Shown here piece by piece: positions 1 to 8,449 of a DNA stretch of 64,000 nt. The position numbers and the translations under genes were made by a program. This DNA is from JACVRW01 sp963837445 (GTDB lineage Bacteria > Actinomycetota > Thermoleophilia > Solirubrobacterales > Thermoleophilaceae). A model generated the notes under the pieces. It was not told the DNA's origin. It saw only the letters and a list, made by a program, of their open reading frames with translations, and made no database searches. Positions within the stretch are counted from its first letter, which is position 1. Each line of letters starts with the position of its first letter. The stretch is from positions 496,001 to 560,000 of the forward strand of contig CAWINK010000022.1 in NCBI GenBank assembly GCA_963837445.1, written 5' to 3'.

Positions 1-980
1 TCGGCCCGGCGTCGTCGAGGTAGAGCGAGTCGATGATGCTCGGGTCGTCGTACGCGCACAGGTCGATCACGAGCTCACCGCCGCGCTCGAAGGCGTTCAC
101 GTGGTGGAAGCTGAAGAAGGCGCCCGTTTCGTAGGTGCCGCGCAGCTCGCCGGTCGCCCGGTCGAAGACGCGGAAGCACGTCGGCTCGTCCGGCCGCCAC
201 GTGTAGTTCTCGATGAACGGCTTCCCGGAGAAGGCGAGCTTCAGCGGGTTCACGCGCAGCGGGTACTCGGCGAGGATCAGGTAGCGCTCGCTCATCCCGA
301 ACGCGTGCATGTAGGCCGGCTCCTTCACCGGCATGCGCGCGATCACTCGGCGCGTGGAGCTGTCTGCGGGCAGGCCGTAGAGCATGTACTCGCTCACGCG
401 CGAGAAGTGCGCCGTGTAGTTCACCAGCTCGTTTCGCTCCACGTCGTGGTGCGGGTGCGCCGTCGTCACATGCTGGGCCTTCAGCTTGTCCGCGTACTCG
501 AGGTGGCCGATCGTGTCGAGCGTCTCGAGATCGAACTCCACGGGCATCGGCGTCTCGGTCATCGCGATGTAGCGCTCGCCGATCCGCGCGAGGTTCACGT
601 TGGGGTTGTCGGTGAAGTCAGGGGAGAAGATCTGCTGGACGCGCTTGAAGATCGAGCGGCACGGGTCGGTGGCGAACCCGCCGTGGCGCCACTCACCGTC
701 CTTCGCGTCCTGGTAGCGAGCGGCTCTCGAGGAAGCGACTGCCGTACGAGACCTTCCCGTCCGCGAAGCCGAAGCGGTTCAGCATCGCCACGCCGTCGAA
801 CCAGTGGGCCAGACGCTTCCCGCCCACCTCTAGCAGCGCAGGCGTGACGCGCACGAGCGCGCCGGTGAGCCAGTCGGGCAGCTCGCCGGTCACCGGGAGG
901 CGATCGACCGAGGTCTCCTCGTCCTGGCTCGTGAAACCGAGCCGGTAATCCGTGCGTTCAGATGCTTCCGTCGTCGTCAT
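1..980 (-). CDS. Carotenoid oxygenase (RPE65/CCO family), C-terminus cut by window edge, one frameshift
   Basis: Non-heme iron dioxygenase family that cleaves carotenoid or stilbene double bonds. Reading leftward from the ATG at 978-980, the N-terminal part (LPDWLTGALVRVTP, then AHWFDGVAMLNRF) is typical of the family. The frame then breaks at about 717; one base change restores a continuous frame to the window edge. Three of the four expected iron-binding histidine regions are visible (TTAHPHHD, YMHAFGMSER, FFSFHHVNAFE); the fourth would lie beyond position 1. The gene is divergent from a PadR regulator 30 bp away, which probably controls it. Family assignment is firm; the substrate cannot be told from sequence. 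The frameshift is probably a sequencing error because both sides read as good family sequence. Confidence 0.85.
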
Positions 981-1009
981 AGTCCATAATGTATCGTCCA
1001 GGATGGACT
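981..1009. promoter_or_regulatory. Inverted repeat in the carotenoid oxygenase/PadR divergent gap
   Basis: The 30-bp gap between the divergent starts contains arms AGTCCA (981-986) and TGGACT (1004-1009), a perfect 6-bp inverted repeat with a 17-bp centre. PadR proteins bind short palindromes, often at their own promoter, so this is a plausible autoregulatory operator. The gap is so short that promoter, operator and both ribosome sites must overlap or lie within the genes. Confidence 0.4.
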
Positions 1010-1010
1010 C

Positions 1011-1517
1011 GTGCAAGAGGTAAGGCTCACACCCACGTCGTACATCGTCCTCGGGCTGCTCGAGTTCGCGGGGGAATGCACGCCGTACGGCCTGAAACAG
1101 GTGGTCGCCGTCTCGGTCGGAAACTTCTGGACGCTCCATCACGCCCAGCTCTACAGCGAGCCCGAGCGCCTCGCGAAGGCCGGATACGTGACCGAGAAGC
1201 GGGAGCGCGGCGGACGGAGGCGCCGGCTCTACGCGATCACGGCAAAGGGCCGCAAGGCGCTCGACGACTGGCGCAGCGAGCCCACGTCGTCACTTGGCGA
1301 GCTGCGCGAGCCCGCCCTCCTGAAGCTGTTCTTCGGCGCCGATCCCGTGGCGATCGCGACCGCCCAGCTCCCCGCGCACCGCGCGAAGCTCGCGGAATAC
1401 GAGGCCATCCGCGACGGGATGCCCGAGAGCGTGCCGAGGGGGCCGCGCATCGCACTCGAGGCCGGCATCCGCAGCGAGCGGGGGTTCATCGAGTTCTGGG
1501 AGGAGCTCGCGGGGTAG
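1011..1517 (+). CDS. PadR family transcriptional regulator
   Basis: DNA-binding regulator of 168 aa. The N-terminal winged helix reads TPTSYIVLGLLEF...TPYGLKQ, followed by a typical PadR wing (REGGRRRRLYAITAKG-like, around residues 62-80) and a C-terminal helical dimerisation region with AEYEAIRDGMPE. I use the GTG at 1011, which lies just after the divergent gap; no better in-frame start is seen. It is transcribed away from the carotenoid oxygenase and is followed 11 bp later by an MBL-fold hydrolase, so the three genes may form one regulon. The ligand is unknown; PadR proteins commonly sense phenolics or hydrophobic compounds. Confidence 0.88.
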   Translation: MQEVRLTPTSYIVLGLLEFAGECTPYGLKQVVAVSVGNFWTLHHAQLYSEPERLAKAGYVTEKRERGGRRRRLYAITAKGRKALDDWRSEPTSSLGELREPALLKLFFGADPVAIATAQLPAHRAKLAEYEAIRDGMPESVPRGPRIALEAGIRSERGFIEFWEELAG

Positions 1518-1528
1518 GGTTCCGCGCG

Positions 1529-2431
1529 ATGGCCACCGCAGCAGAGCCCCGGCCGGCCGAGCTGCCGCTCCCGGGCGGCCGCGACGGCGCGAAGGTGCGC
1601 CTGCACCCGCTCCTCACGGCCACGGTGCCGGGCCCTCCGGCGTGGTTCCTGCGCGAGGAGGGCCGCATGGCGTGGCGCAAGGCCTTCGGGCTTGGGGTGC
1701 CGAAGGACCAGTGGCTGCGCTCACCGATCCCGTGCTTCCTCGTGGAGCACCCGTCGGCCGGGCCGATTCTGATCGACACCGGCTTCCACGGCTCGGTCGC
1801 GGTCAGCCCGAGGTCGAACCTCGGGGCGTTCGGAACGATCATCTACAGGGACATCGACATGCGGGCGGAGCAGGCCGCCGCGGCGCAGCTCCGCGCGAAG
1901 GGCATCGAGCCGTCGACCGTGAAGACGGTGATCATGACCCACCTCCACCCGGACCACGCGAGCGCCATCTCCGACTTCCCCGAGGCCACGTTCCTCGTCT
2001 CCACCGCCGAGTGGGAGGCGGCCACGGAGGGCGGCCCGCGCGACGGCTACGTCAAGCGGCAGTTCGACCACGGGTTCGAGTACCGCCTGGTCGACTTCGA
2101 CTCGGACGACGCCAACTCGTTCTCCGGCTTCGCCCGCGCGTTCGACGTCTTCGGGGACGGCAGTGTGCGAATCGTCTTCACCCCCGGCCACACGGCGGGG
2201 CACATGTCCGTCGTCGTACAGACTGAGCACGGCGAGGTGCTGGTGGCCGGTGACGCGATCTTCATGCGCCGTACCCTCGACGAGAACCACCTCCCCCACA
2301 TGCTCTTCGACGAGCACCTGTTCCGGCGCTCGCTTCGAGAGATCAGCCAGTACGTGAAGGAGACCCCGGACGCCGTCGTGATCCCGGGGCACGACTGGGA
2401 GGCCTGGGAGCAGCTGAAGGCCGTCTACTAG
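1529..2431 (+). CDS. MBL-fold metallo-hydrolase (lactonase-like)
   Basis: Protein of 300 aa with the metallo-beta-lactamase fold. The metal-binding motif THLHPDH is near residue 136, a second histidine lies in TPGHTAGHMS and an aspartate in VAGDAIF, and the last histidine is in IPGHDWE near the C-terminus. This pattern resembles N-acyl-homoserine lactone lactonases and related hydrolases, but the substrate is not determined. I chose ATG 1529 because the family sequence begins there; the same frame stays open upstream across the padR gene. It lies 11 bp after padR and is probably cotranscribed. It has no signal peptide, so it is cytoplasmic. Confidence 0.85.
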   Translation: MATAAEPRPAELPLPGGRDGAKVRLHPLLTATVPGPPAWFLREEGRMAWRKAFGLGVPKDQWLRSPIPCFLVEHPSAGPILIDTGFHGSVAVSPRSNLGAFGTIIYRDIDMRAEQAAAAQLRAKGIEPSTVKTVIMTHLHPDHASAISDFPEATFLVSTAEWEAATEGGPRDGYVKRQFDHGFEYRLVDFDSDDANSFSGFARAFDVFGDGSVRIVFTPGHTAGHMSVVVQTEHGEVLVAGDAIFMRRTLDENHLPHMLFDEHLFRRSLREISQYVKETPDAVVIPGHDWEAWEQLKAVY

Positions 2432-2440
2432 TTGCGCGGC

Positions 2441-3739
2441 TCACTCCCGGCGAACGTCAAATTCGCCTGACGCCGTGATGTGGATGGCGTCGGAATCGCG
2501 CACCCAGGCGATCAGGTTGAGCGCCTGGAGGCGGTCGAGCATGTACTGGAAGGCTCCTGCCTGCGCGTCGCTGCGATAGCGGCGGCGGATGTCGAAGGCG
2601 AAGCCGGTCGCGTGGATCCCGCCTCCTGGGCGGACCGTCCTCGTCACGGTCAGCGGCGCCTGCGTGCCCGACACCTTGCGCACGCCCTGCCCGATGTAGA
2701 CGGCGAGCGCGAAGGCCTGGTGCCGAAGACCGCCCGCCGATGCCGGGCGCAGGCCGTAGCGGGACGGCTCGTTCGGGAACGGGCGGAGCGTCCCGTCGTT
2801 GTATGCCTCCTCGACGTCCTCGGCAGTCGCAAACGACTCGGTCGGGCCGGGCGGGTGCAGCACGAGCTCGCCCGAGTCCGCGCCGGCGTGCAGGTCGGCC
2901 AGCCGCGCGAGCCTCGCGCGGTCCTCCCTGTACAGGCGCATCACCTCGTGTGAGGCAAGCACCCGCCAGAGGTAGGTCTTCGAGTCGTCCCCGAGCCCGA
3001 GGAGCATTCGGTAGGCGCGCGGGTGCCGGTTCGGGGCGGTGTCGAAGAAGACCTGCGCGTAGCTCGCGTCGTCGTCCCCGTAGGCGCCGAGCACCTGCTG
3101 GAGGTTGCCGATGCCCATGTGGTACGAGACCACCGCCAGGTCCTCGCGGCCGAACTCATCCTTGGCGAGCTTCAGGTAGCGGCCCGTGGCGGCAAGCGAC
3201 TTCTTCGGGTCGAAGCGCTCGTCCACGCGGCGGCGCTTCGCCCTGATTCGATCGGCCTCGCGCGGTCCGCGCGCATTCGCGAGCCTCCTGGTGAGCCGCT
3301 CGCTTGCTTGGACGTCAACCTGCATGTCGAGCAGGTTCGTGCCCGTCTCGGCGAGGATCTGCGTCAGGCCGACGGCTCCCTCGAGGTCGTCGCTCGCGCG
3401 CACCTCCGGCCGGCCGGCGCTCTCCAGCAGCACCATGCCCTCGATCAGATCGGGGTCGACGCCGGAGTCGTCGGCGGCCCGCTCGATGTCGTCGCGGAAG
3501 GCCGACACGCGGCGCGCGGTCGCAAGCACGCCATCGGGACTCTTCGCGTAGACCACGTGGCTGTGCCCGGCAGCGGCGCGCCTCTCGAACTCGTCCTCGC
3601 GCCCGCTCTCGTAGGCGTATGGGTCACCCTCGATCTCGAGCGGGCTGTACGCGGGCGGATCGTCGTCTCGCAGCAGCACGAATGCCGCGGCAGCGACGCC
3701 GGCGAGCAGCAGGACGATTGGCGCGAGGCGGCGGGTCAC
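2441..3739 (-). CDS. Secreted/anchored lytic transglycosylase with extra C-terminal domain
   Basis: Peptidoglycan-degrading enzyme of 432 aa. A single N-terminal hydrophobic segment (residues about 5-22) is a signal anchor or uncleaved signal. The SLT-like domain follows: the catalytic glutamate is in GMVLLESAGRPE (about residue 107), then GAVGLTQI and the structural motif VSYHMGIGNLQQV. After about residue 300 comes a second domain with GGIHATGFAFDIRR and WVRDSDAIHITA. That pattern resembles D-Ala-D-Ala peptidase-like or DUF5715-type modules with histidine and aspartate metal ligands. A glycan-cleaving and a peptide-cleaving activity in one protein would fit cell-wall turnover. The C-terminal domain assignment is tentative. 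It converges on the MBL gene, with 9 bp between. Confidence 0.8.
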   Translation of the reverse strand: MTRRLAPIVLLLAGVAAAAFVLLRDDDPPAYSPLEIEGDPYAYESGREDEFERRAAAGHSHVVYAKSPDGVLATARRVSAFRDDIERAADDSGVDPDLIEGMVLLESAGRPEVRASDDLEGAVGLTQILAETGTNLLDMQVDVQASERLTRRLANARGPREADRIRAKRRRVDERFDPKKSLAATGRYLKLAKDEFGREDLAVVSYHMGIGNLQQVLGAYGDDDASYAQVFFDTAPNRHPRAYRMLLGLGDDSKTYLWRVLASHEVMRLYREDRARLARLADLHAGADSGELVLHPPGPTESFATAEDVEEAYNDGTLRPFPNEPSRYGLRPASAGGLRHQAFALAVYIGQGVRKVSGTQAPLTVTRTVRPGGGIHATGFAFDIRRRYRSDAQAGAFQYMLDRLQALNLIAWVRDSDAIHITASGEFDVRRE

Positions 3740-3753
3740 GCCGCCTCAGGTTG

Positions 3754-5757
3754 TCAGGGAACGCAGGGCGCCCCGTCGCAGACGTCGATCACGCTGCCGC
3801 CCACGCGCAGGAACTCGGACTTCTGCCGGCGCGCCGCGGGGCTCGCGCGTGGCGCGCCGTGCGGGTCCTGGCCCTCGCGCGGCGGCGTGTTCGTGGTGGG
3901 CGGGGCGGGGATCCCGGTGTCCCACATCACCATCGCCGAGCCGCCGAAGGGGAACGCCTCGAGGTGCGGGATCCCGAAGTACGGGTCCACGTCGGTGTGG
4001 CGCCCGGGCGCGAGCGCCGGCCAGCGCACGGACGCTCCGATGGTGCGCGCCTCCACCTCGGCGGTCACGTTGGCCACCTGGTGGTCCCCGAACGCCACCT
4101 GCATGAGCACGGTGTGCGCCGGAGTCCCCGGCAGCGGATCGGTCGTCATGTGGTGGGCGTAGCCGTTCGCCTCGCCGCGGTCCCAGAGCAGCTGGATCAG
4201 CGACAGGAGCAGTGGCCGCTCCAGCTCGTTCGGATAGTTGTCGTACAGCCCGGCCGGCGTGTCCACGCCCTCGATCTCGCCGTTCGCGTACATGTCGAAG
4301 TCCACCGAGCGCCGCAGCAGCGTGGAGTAGTTCATGCCCGGCACGCCGAGCACCGCGCGGTCGAAGTCGGGCGCGAGCGCCGTGAGGGCGCCGCCCATGA
4401 TCCCGCCCTGCGAGTTGCCGTCGTAGAAGAGCCGCGACTGGTCCACAGGGACGTCGCCCCAGTCGCGCTTCAGCATCCAGCGGCCCACGTACATGAAGTT
4501 CACGAAGCCCTGCTGCGCGCGGTCCGCGAGCGTGGGGAAGCGGGACAGGTCCTGGAGCAGGGTGAGCACGTTCGGAACGTCGAGCGTCGACATGCCGGTC
4601 CAGTCCGTCGCGCAGAACACGAACCCGTGCTCGTTCGCCATCGCACGCACGTTGCCGCCGGTCACCTCGCCCGCACCGCCGAGCAGGCCGTGGCCGTAGA
4701 GCGAGGGACGGAGCGGGCCGGCGTGGTTCTTCGGGATCACGCAGACCACGTTCGCGAGCGTCGTGTTGCCCGGGATGCGCTGCGGACTGCCGTCGGGGCC
4801 GAGGGCGAACTCGGAGCCGGGCGGACAGCCGGGCGCGTTGAGGAAGCAGGGCACCCTGATGTTGCCGCTGATGCGAATCGAGTCGCCGAGGTCACGGCGG
4901 CCGTCGGCCTCCGCCTCGTCGGGAACGTTGTCCGGCAGGTCCGGGTTCGGAACGAACGCCGGCTCGCTGCCCTCGGGAACGAGGTCGGAGAGATCGCTGT
5001 CGCCGAGCTCGGAGAAGGCCTCGTTGCGGATCTGGAGGGCGCGGCCGGTCAGTCCCTCGCGGCTCGCGACGGTGAAGTCCCAGGCCAGATAGAGGTCCTT
5101 GCGGGCGATGCCGGCGGCCCTGAGGGTTCGGAACAGCTGCTCGAAATGAGCACGGCGCCCCTCCACCTGCGGGTCCGGCCTCCTGTCGCGCAGGGCTCTG
5201 AAGGCGGCCCCGGCCCTGAGCTTGCGACCGCGGGCGTCCCTGAGGTTGCGCAGCGCCACGATGTAGCGCTCGCCCTCGTCGAAGTTCACCGCGGGGCGGA
5301 CTATCAGCGTCACGTCGCGCGGGTCGGCCGGGTTGGCGTCGAGCTCGGACCAGATCAGCTGGCGCTCGAGCGTGCGCGCGTTGATCACGACGATCGGCTG
5401 GGCCGGGTCGAACGAGCGCTCGATGTCGGTAATCGGCACCGCGCCCGTGCGAGCGAACGCCTCGGGCGTGTCCAGGCCGGGGACCTTGGTCACGATCTTG
5501 TTGCCCGGGCTGAAGCCGTCGCTGTAGTTGTACGGCGCCGCGCTCACGGGCTTGCCGAGCCGGTTGCGCGGCATCCAGTCGTCCCGCAGCGCCAGCCGCC
5601 GGCCGGTCGGGCTCGAGGCGTCTTCCGTCGTGAAGTGGTCGTTCGGCCACGGGTACAGGCAGGCCGAAGGGTCGAGCGGATCGCAGGCGAACGCGGCGCC
5701 AGCCGGCAACAACAAGAACGCGGCAAAGACCGCACCGATGAGCACCCCTGCCCGCAC
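3754..5757 (-). CDS. Secreted alpha/beta-hydrolase, bacterial lipase N-terminal-like family
   Basis: Exported protein of 667 aa with a clear signal peptide (MRAGVLIGAVFAAFLLLPAG, cleaved near AFA-CDP). The N-terminal part has a P-x-P-N-D/N motif (YPWPNDHFT) as in the bacterial virulence-factor lipase N-terminal domain. A hydrolase core follows: SLYGHGLLGG (oxyanion region) and the nucleophile elbow GNSQGG near residue 450. Several cysteines suggest disulfides, including a pair in the C-terminal tail DVCDGAPC. A full paralogue, broken by frameshifts, lies at 22896-24960; both end in a conserved QKSEFL-K/R-VGG tail. The gene may be cotranscribed with the upstream transglycosylase partner or stand alone. 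The substrate (ester or lipid) is inferred from family only. Confidence 0.75.
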   Translation of the reverse strand: MRAGVLIGAVFAAFLLLPAGAAFACDPLDPSACLYPWPNDHFTTEDASSPTGRRLALRDDWMPRNRLGKPVSAAPYNYSDGFSPGNKIVTKVPGLDTPEAFARTGAVPITDIERSFDPAQPIVVINARTLERQLIWSELDANPADPRDVTLIVRPAVNFDEGERYIVALRNLRDARGRKLRAGAAFRALRDRRPDPQVEGRRAHFEQLFRTLRAAGIARKDLYLAWDFTVASREGLTGRALQIRNEAFSELGDSDLSDLVPEGSEPAFVPNPDLPDNVPDEAEADGRRDLGDSIRISGNIRVPCFLNAPGCPPGSEFALGPDGSPQRIPGNTTLANVVCVIPKNHAGPLRPSLYGHGLLGGAGEVTGGNVRAMANEHGFVFCATDWTGMSTLDVPNVLTLLQDLSRFPTLADRAQQGFVNFMYVGRWMLKRDWGDVPVDQSRLFYDGNSQGGIMGGALTALAPDFDRAVLGVPGMNYSTLLRRSVDFDMYANGEIEGVDTPAGLYDNYPNELERPLLLSLIQLLWDRGEANGYAHHMTTDPLPGTPAHTVLMQVAFGDHQVANVTAEVEARTIGASVRWPALAPGRHTDVDPYFGIPHLEAFPFGGSAMVMWDTGIPAPPTTNTPPREGQDPHGAPRASPAARRQKSEFLRVGGSVIDVCDGAPCVP

Positions 5758-5860
5758 GGAGCGACGATTGTGCCAGCGCCGCCAGCGCGGCGCGCCGGTT
5801 CACCCCGGCGCCGCGGTGGCGCCCGGCGCTTACAGCAGCAGTGAGGGGGTGGGGGGTTGC

Positions 5861-5907
5861 GACCGTCCTGGATTAGGCCGGGTAGGCCAGCCCTAGGCAG
5901 GACGGTC
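5861..5907 (-). terminator. Perfect 10-bp stem hairpin downstream of plsC
   Basis: Arms GACCGTCCTG (5861-5870) and CAGGACGGTC (5898-5907) are perfect complements around a 27-nt centre that itself contains GGCC...GGCC. It lies in the 191-bp gap after plsC and before the secreted hydrolase, both leftward. It may end the glpK-plsC transcript. There is no U-tract, so a regulatory structure for the hydrolase is an alternative. Confidence 0.5.
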
Positions 5908-5948
5908 GACTCGGTTTCGCTTCCCCTCAGTGCCCCGGAACGCGGCTA

Positions 5949-6728
5949 CTACGCGTCGAGCGGGCGGCGGCCCGCCGCCTCGGCGTGCTCGCCGGCGGCG
6001 CGGCGTGCGTCGCGGGCGCGGCGTACCGCTCCCTTGCGTCCCTCGCCGACGAGGGCCGTGTGCAGGCTGCGGATGTTCTCGAAGAGCCGCTCCGAGGCCG
6101 CTTGGGCCTGTTCCTTCGACGGCTCCTCCACCCGCTCGAACTTGAGCGGCTCGCCGAACTGAACCGTGACCTTCGGGAACTGGAGGCGCTTCCAGTTACG
6201 GGCCTTCTCAGTGCCCGCGATGGCCGTGGGCACCACCGGGGCGCCCGACTCGAGCGCGAGGCGTCCGATGCCGTGGCGCGGCTTGCCGAGCTCGCCGGTG
6301 CGTGAGCGTCCAGCCTCGGCGTACATCACGACGATGCCATCGCGCGCGAGCACAGCGTGGGCGGTCTTGAAGGCCTCCTCGTCGTGGTGGCCTCGTCGCA
6401 CAGGGAACACGCCGCCGTTGTGGTAGACGACCTGCATCGGCCATTTGAAGAGCTGCGACTTCGCCATGAACTGCACCTTGCGGCGCAGGTAGACGGCGAC
6501 GAAGAAGTGGTCCAGGAACGAGAAGTGGTTCGGGGCGATGATCACCGGACCGTCGGCCGGGATGTTGTGCGAGTCGATGCAGCGTGCCCTGTAGATGAAC
6601 AACAGGTACGGCGTGAGCACCAGCCGCACGAACTCGTACATCCAGTTGGGCCGCTTGGTGCGCGTGCGTTCGTGGAACCGGTCGAAATGCTCCGCCGGCC
6701 GCGGATCCTTGTACACCTGCGCCTTCAC
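5949..6728 (-). CDS. plsC: 1-acyl-sn-glycerol-3-phosphate acyltransferase (PlsC family)
   Basis: Membrane-associated acyltransferase of 259 aa that adds a fatty acyl chain to lysophosphatidate or a related acceptor in phospholipid synthesis. It has a hydrophobic N-terminal segment (VLTPYLLFIYRA), the catalytic HX4D motif in NHFSFLDHF (about residue 76), the GGVFPVRRG block, and the acceptor-binding motif as AEAGRSRTG, where many relatives have EGTRS. The last 35 residues are an Ala/Arg-rich tail. It lies 9 bp downstream of glpK, so glycerol phosphorylation and lysophosphatidate acylation are probably co-expressed. Exact acyl acceptor unknown. Confidence 0.85.
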   Translation of the reverse strand: MKAQVYKDPRPAEHFDRFHERTRTKRPNWMYEFVRLVLTPYLLFIYRARCIDSHNIPADGPVIIAPNHFSFLDHFFVAVYLRRKVQFMAKSQLFKWPMQVVYHNGGVFPVRRGHHDEEAFKTAHAVLARDGIVVMYAEAGRSRTGELGKPRHGIGRLALESGAPVVPTAIAGTEKARNWKRLQFPKVTVQFGEPLKFERVEEPSKEQAQAASERLFENIRSLHTALVGEGRKGAVRRARDARRAAGEHAEAAGRRPLDA

Positions 6729-6737
6729 TGAGGATCC

Positions 6738-8198
6738 CTACCCGGCGCGGTCCCGTTCGTTACTCCGGGTACGCTCGAGAGCCCGCGCCCAGCCGGCCAG
6801 CAGCGATTCCCGCTCGTCCTCCGACATCGACGGCTCGTAGCGGGAGGCCTGGCGCCACATCTCGCGAACGTCCTGCTCGCTCCACTCTCCGGTGGCCACG
6901 CCCGCGAGGTAGGCCGCGCCGAGCGCGGTCGTCTCCGAGACCTCGGGCACCACCACGGGCACGCCCAGCACGTCGGCCTGGAACTTCATCAGCCACCCGT
7001 TCACGACCGCGCCGCCGTCCGCCTTCAGCTCCTCGAGCACCACGCCCGACGCGTCCTCCATCGCCCGCACGGCGTCCACGGCCTGGTAGGCCATCGCCTC
7101 GAGCGCGGCCCGGGCGAGGTGAGCCCGGCCAGAGCCGCGCGTGAGGCCCACGAGCGTCCCGCGCGCGTAGGCGTCCCAGTGCGGCGAACCAAGCCCCGTG
7201 AAGGCCGGCACGAGGTACACGCCGTCATTGGAGTCGAGCGAACGCGCGAGCTCCTCGGTCTCGTCGGCGGTCCGGATGATCCCGAGCTGGTCGCGCAGCC
7301 ATTGCACGGCCGCGCCGGTCACGAAGATCGCGGCCTCGAGCGCGTAGTCCACGCGGTCGTCCACCCCCCACGCGATCGTGGTGAGCAGTCCCTCCGCCGG
7401 CTCGGGCAGCTCGGGGCCCGCGTTCTGAAGCACGAAGCTGCCGGTTCCGTAGGTGTTCTTGCCGAGCCCGGGCTGATGACAGGCCTGCCCGTAGAGCGCG
7501 GCCTGCTGGTCGCCGGCGATGCCGGCCACCGGCACCGAGCCGCCGAACTCGGATGTCTCTCCGTACACGTGGGCGCTCGGGCGCGGCTCGGGCAGCGAGC
7601 GGGGGTCCACACCCAGGAGGTCGCAGAGCTCTGGGTCCCAGCGCCGCTCGCGGATGTCGAACAGGAGCGTGCGCGAGGCATTCGAGAGGTCGGTGGCGTG
7701 CTCGCCGGTGAGCTTGAAGACGAGCCACGCGTCGATCGTGCCGAAGGCGGCATCCGCCGGCACGTCGCCCTCCCGGATCAGCCACTCGATCTTGGTGCCG
7801 GAGAAGTATGGGTCGAGCACGAGCCCGGTGCGCTCGCGAAAGAGCGGCTCGTGGCCCGCCTCCCGCAGCTCGTCGCAGCGGCGTGCGGTGCGGCGGTCCT
7901 GCCAGACGATCGCCCGGTGGAGCGGCTCGCCACTCTCACGGTCCCACGCCACCACCGTCTCGCGCTGGTTCGTGATGCCGATGCCCGCGAGCGAGCGGCC
8001 GTCGATGCCGGCCGAGTCGAGCGCCTCCTTCGCCACGGCGCGCGTCACGTCCCAGATCTCGCTCGCGTCGTGCTCCACCCAGCCCGGACGCGGGAAGTGC
8101 TGGCGGAACTCGCGGTAGGCACGCCCAACCGGACGGCCGCGCTCGTCGAACGCGATGCAGGTGGTCCCGGTCGTGCCCTGGTCGATGGCGAGGATCAA
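6738..8198 (-). CDS. glpK: Glycerol kinase
   Basis: FGGY-family kinase of 486 aa that converts glycerol and ATP to glycerol-3-phosphate in the cytoplasm. The N-terminal phosphate loop AIDQGTTGTT is at residues 4-13, the substrate region INQRE-like ITNQRETVVAWD at about residue 75, and the FGGY signature region TYGTGSFVLQNAG and AYQAVDAVRAME further on. The length is close to the family norm (about 500). The ATG at 8196-8198 starts 38 bp from the divergent biotin-carrier gene. It heads a two-gene unit with plsC. This is one of the most certain calls in the window. Confidence 0.95.
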   Translation of the reverse strand: MILAIDQGTTGTTCIAFDERGRPVGRAYREFRQHFPRPGWVEHDASEIWDVTRAVAKEALDSAGIDGRSLAGIGITNQRETVVAWDRESGEPLHRAIVWQDRRTARRCDELREAGHEPLFRERTGLVLDPYFSGTKIEWLIREGDVPADAAFGTIDAWLVFKLTGEHATDLSNASRTLLFDIRERRWDPELCDLLGVDPRSLPEPRPSAHVYGETSEFGGSVPVAGIAGDQQAALYGQACHQPGLGKNTYGTGSFVLQNAGPELPEPAEGLLTTIAWGVDDRVDYALEAAIFVTGAAVQWLRDQLGIIRTADETEELARSLDSNDGVYLVPAFTGLGSPHWDAYARGTLVGLTRGSGRAHLARAALEAMAYQAVDAVRAMEDASGVVLEELKADGGAVVNGWLMKFQADVLGVPVVVPEVSETTALGAAYLAGVATGEWSEQDVREMWRQASRYEPSMSEDERESLLAGWARALERTRSNERDRAG

Positions 8199-8236
8199 GA
8201 CGGCGGCAGCCTATCCCGCAGGTATCTTCCCGGCCC

Positions 8237-8449
8237 ATGCCTGACGTCGAAGCGCACATCACAGGGACCGTCTGGAAGATCGAGTGCCAGGTCGGCCAAG
8301 CGGTCGAGGAGGGCGACACGCTCCTGATCCTCGAGTCGATGAAGATGGAGATGCCCGTCGAGGCCGAGGACGCTGGGACGGTCAAGGAGATCGTCTGCAC
8401 AGAGGGCCAGTCGGTGTCCGAGGGCGAGACGCTCGTCGTCCTCGAGTGA
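8237..8449 (+). CDS. Stand-alone biotin/lipoyl carrier protein (BCCP-like)
   Basis: Small protein of 70 aa consisting of only a biotinyl domain. The lysine that carries biotin lies in the canonical ESMKMEM motif (about residue 36), flanked by GDTLLILE and SEGETLVVLE on the two halves of the fold. Such single-domain carriers shuttle carboxyl groups for acyl-CoA carboxylases encoded elsewhere. Its stop overlaps the start of the following enoyl-CoA hydratase by GTGA, so translation is coupled. The link with acyl-CoA metabolism and with the biotin operon 3 kb away is consistent. Its partner carboxylase subunits are not in the window. Confidence 0.9.
   Translation: MPDVEAHITGTVWKIECQVGQAVEEGDTLLILESMKMEMPVEAEDAGTVKEIVCTEGQSVSEGETLVVLE

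Noticed and set aside
3304..5844. An 846-codon plus-strand open frame over the secreted hydrolase gene
   Set aside because: Antisense shadow; the minus-strand frame has a signal peptide and a nucleophile motif.
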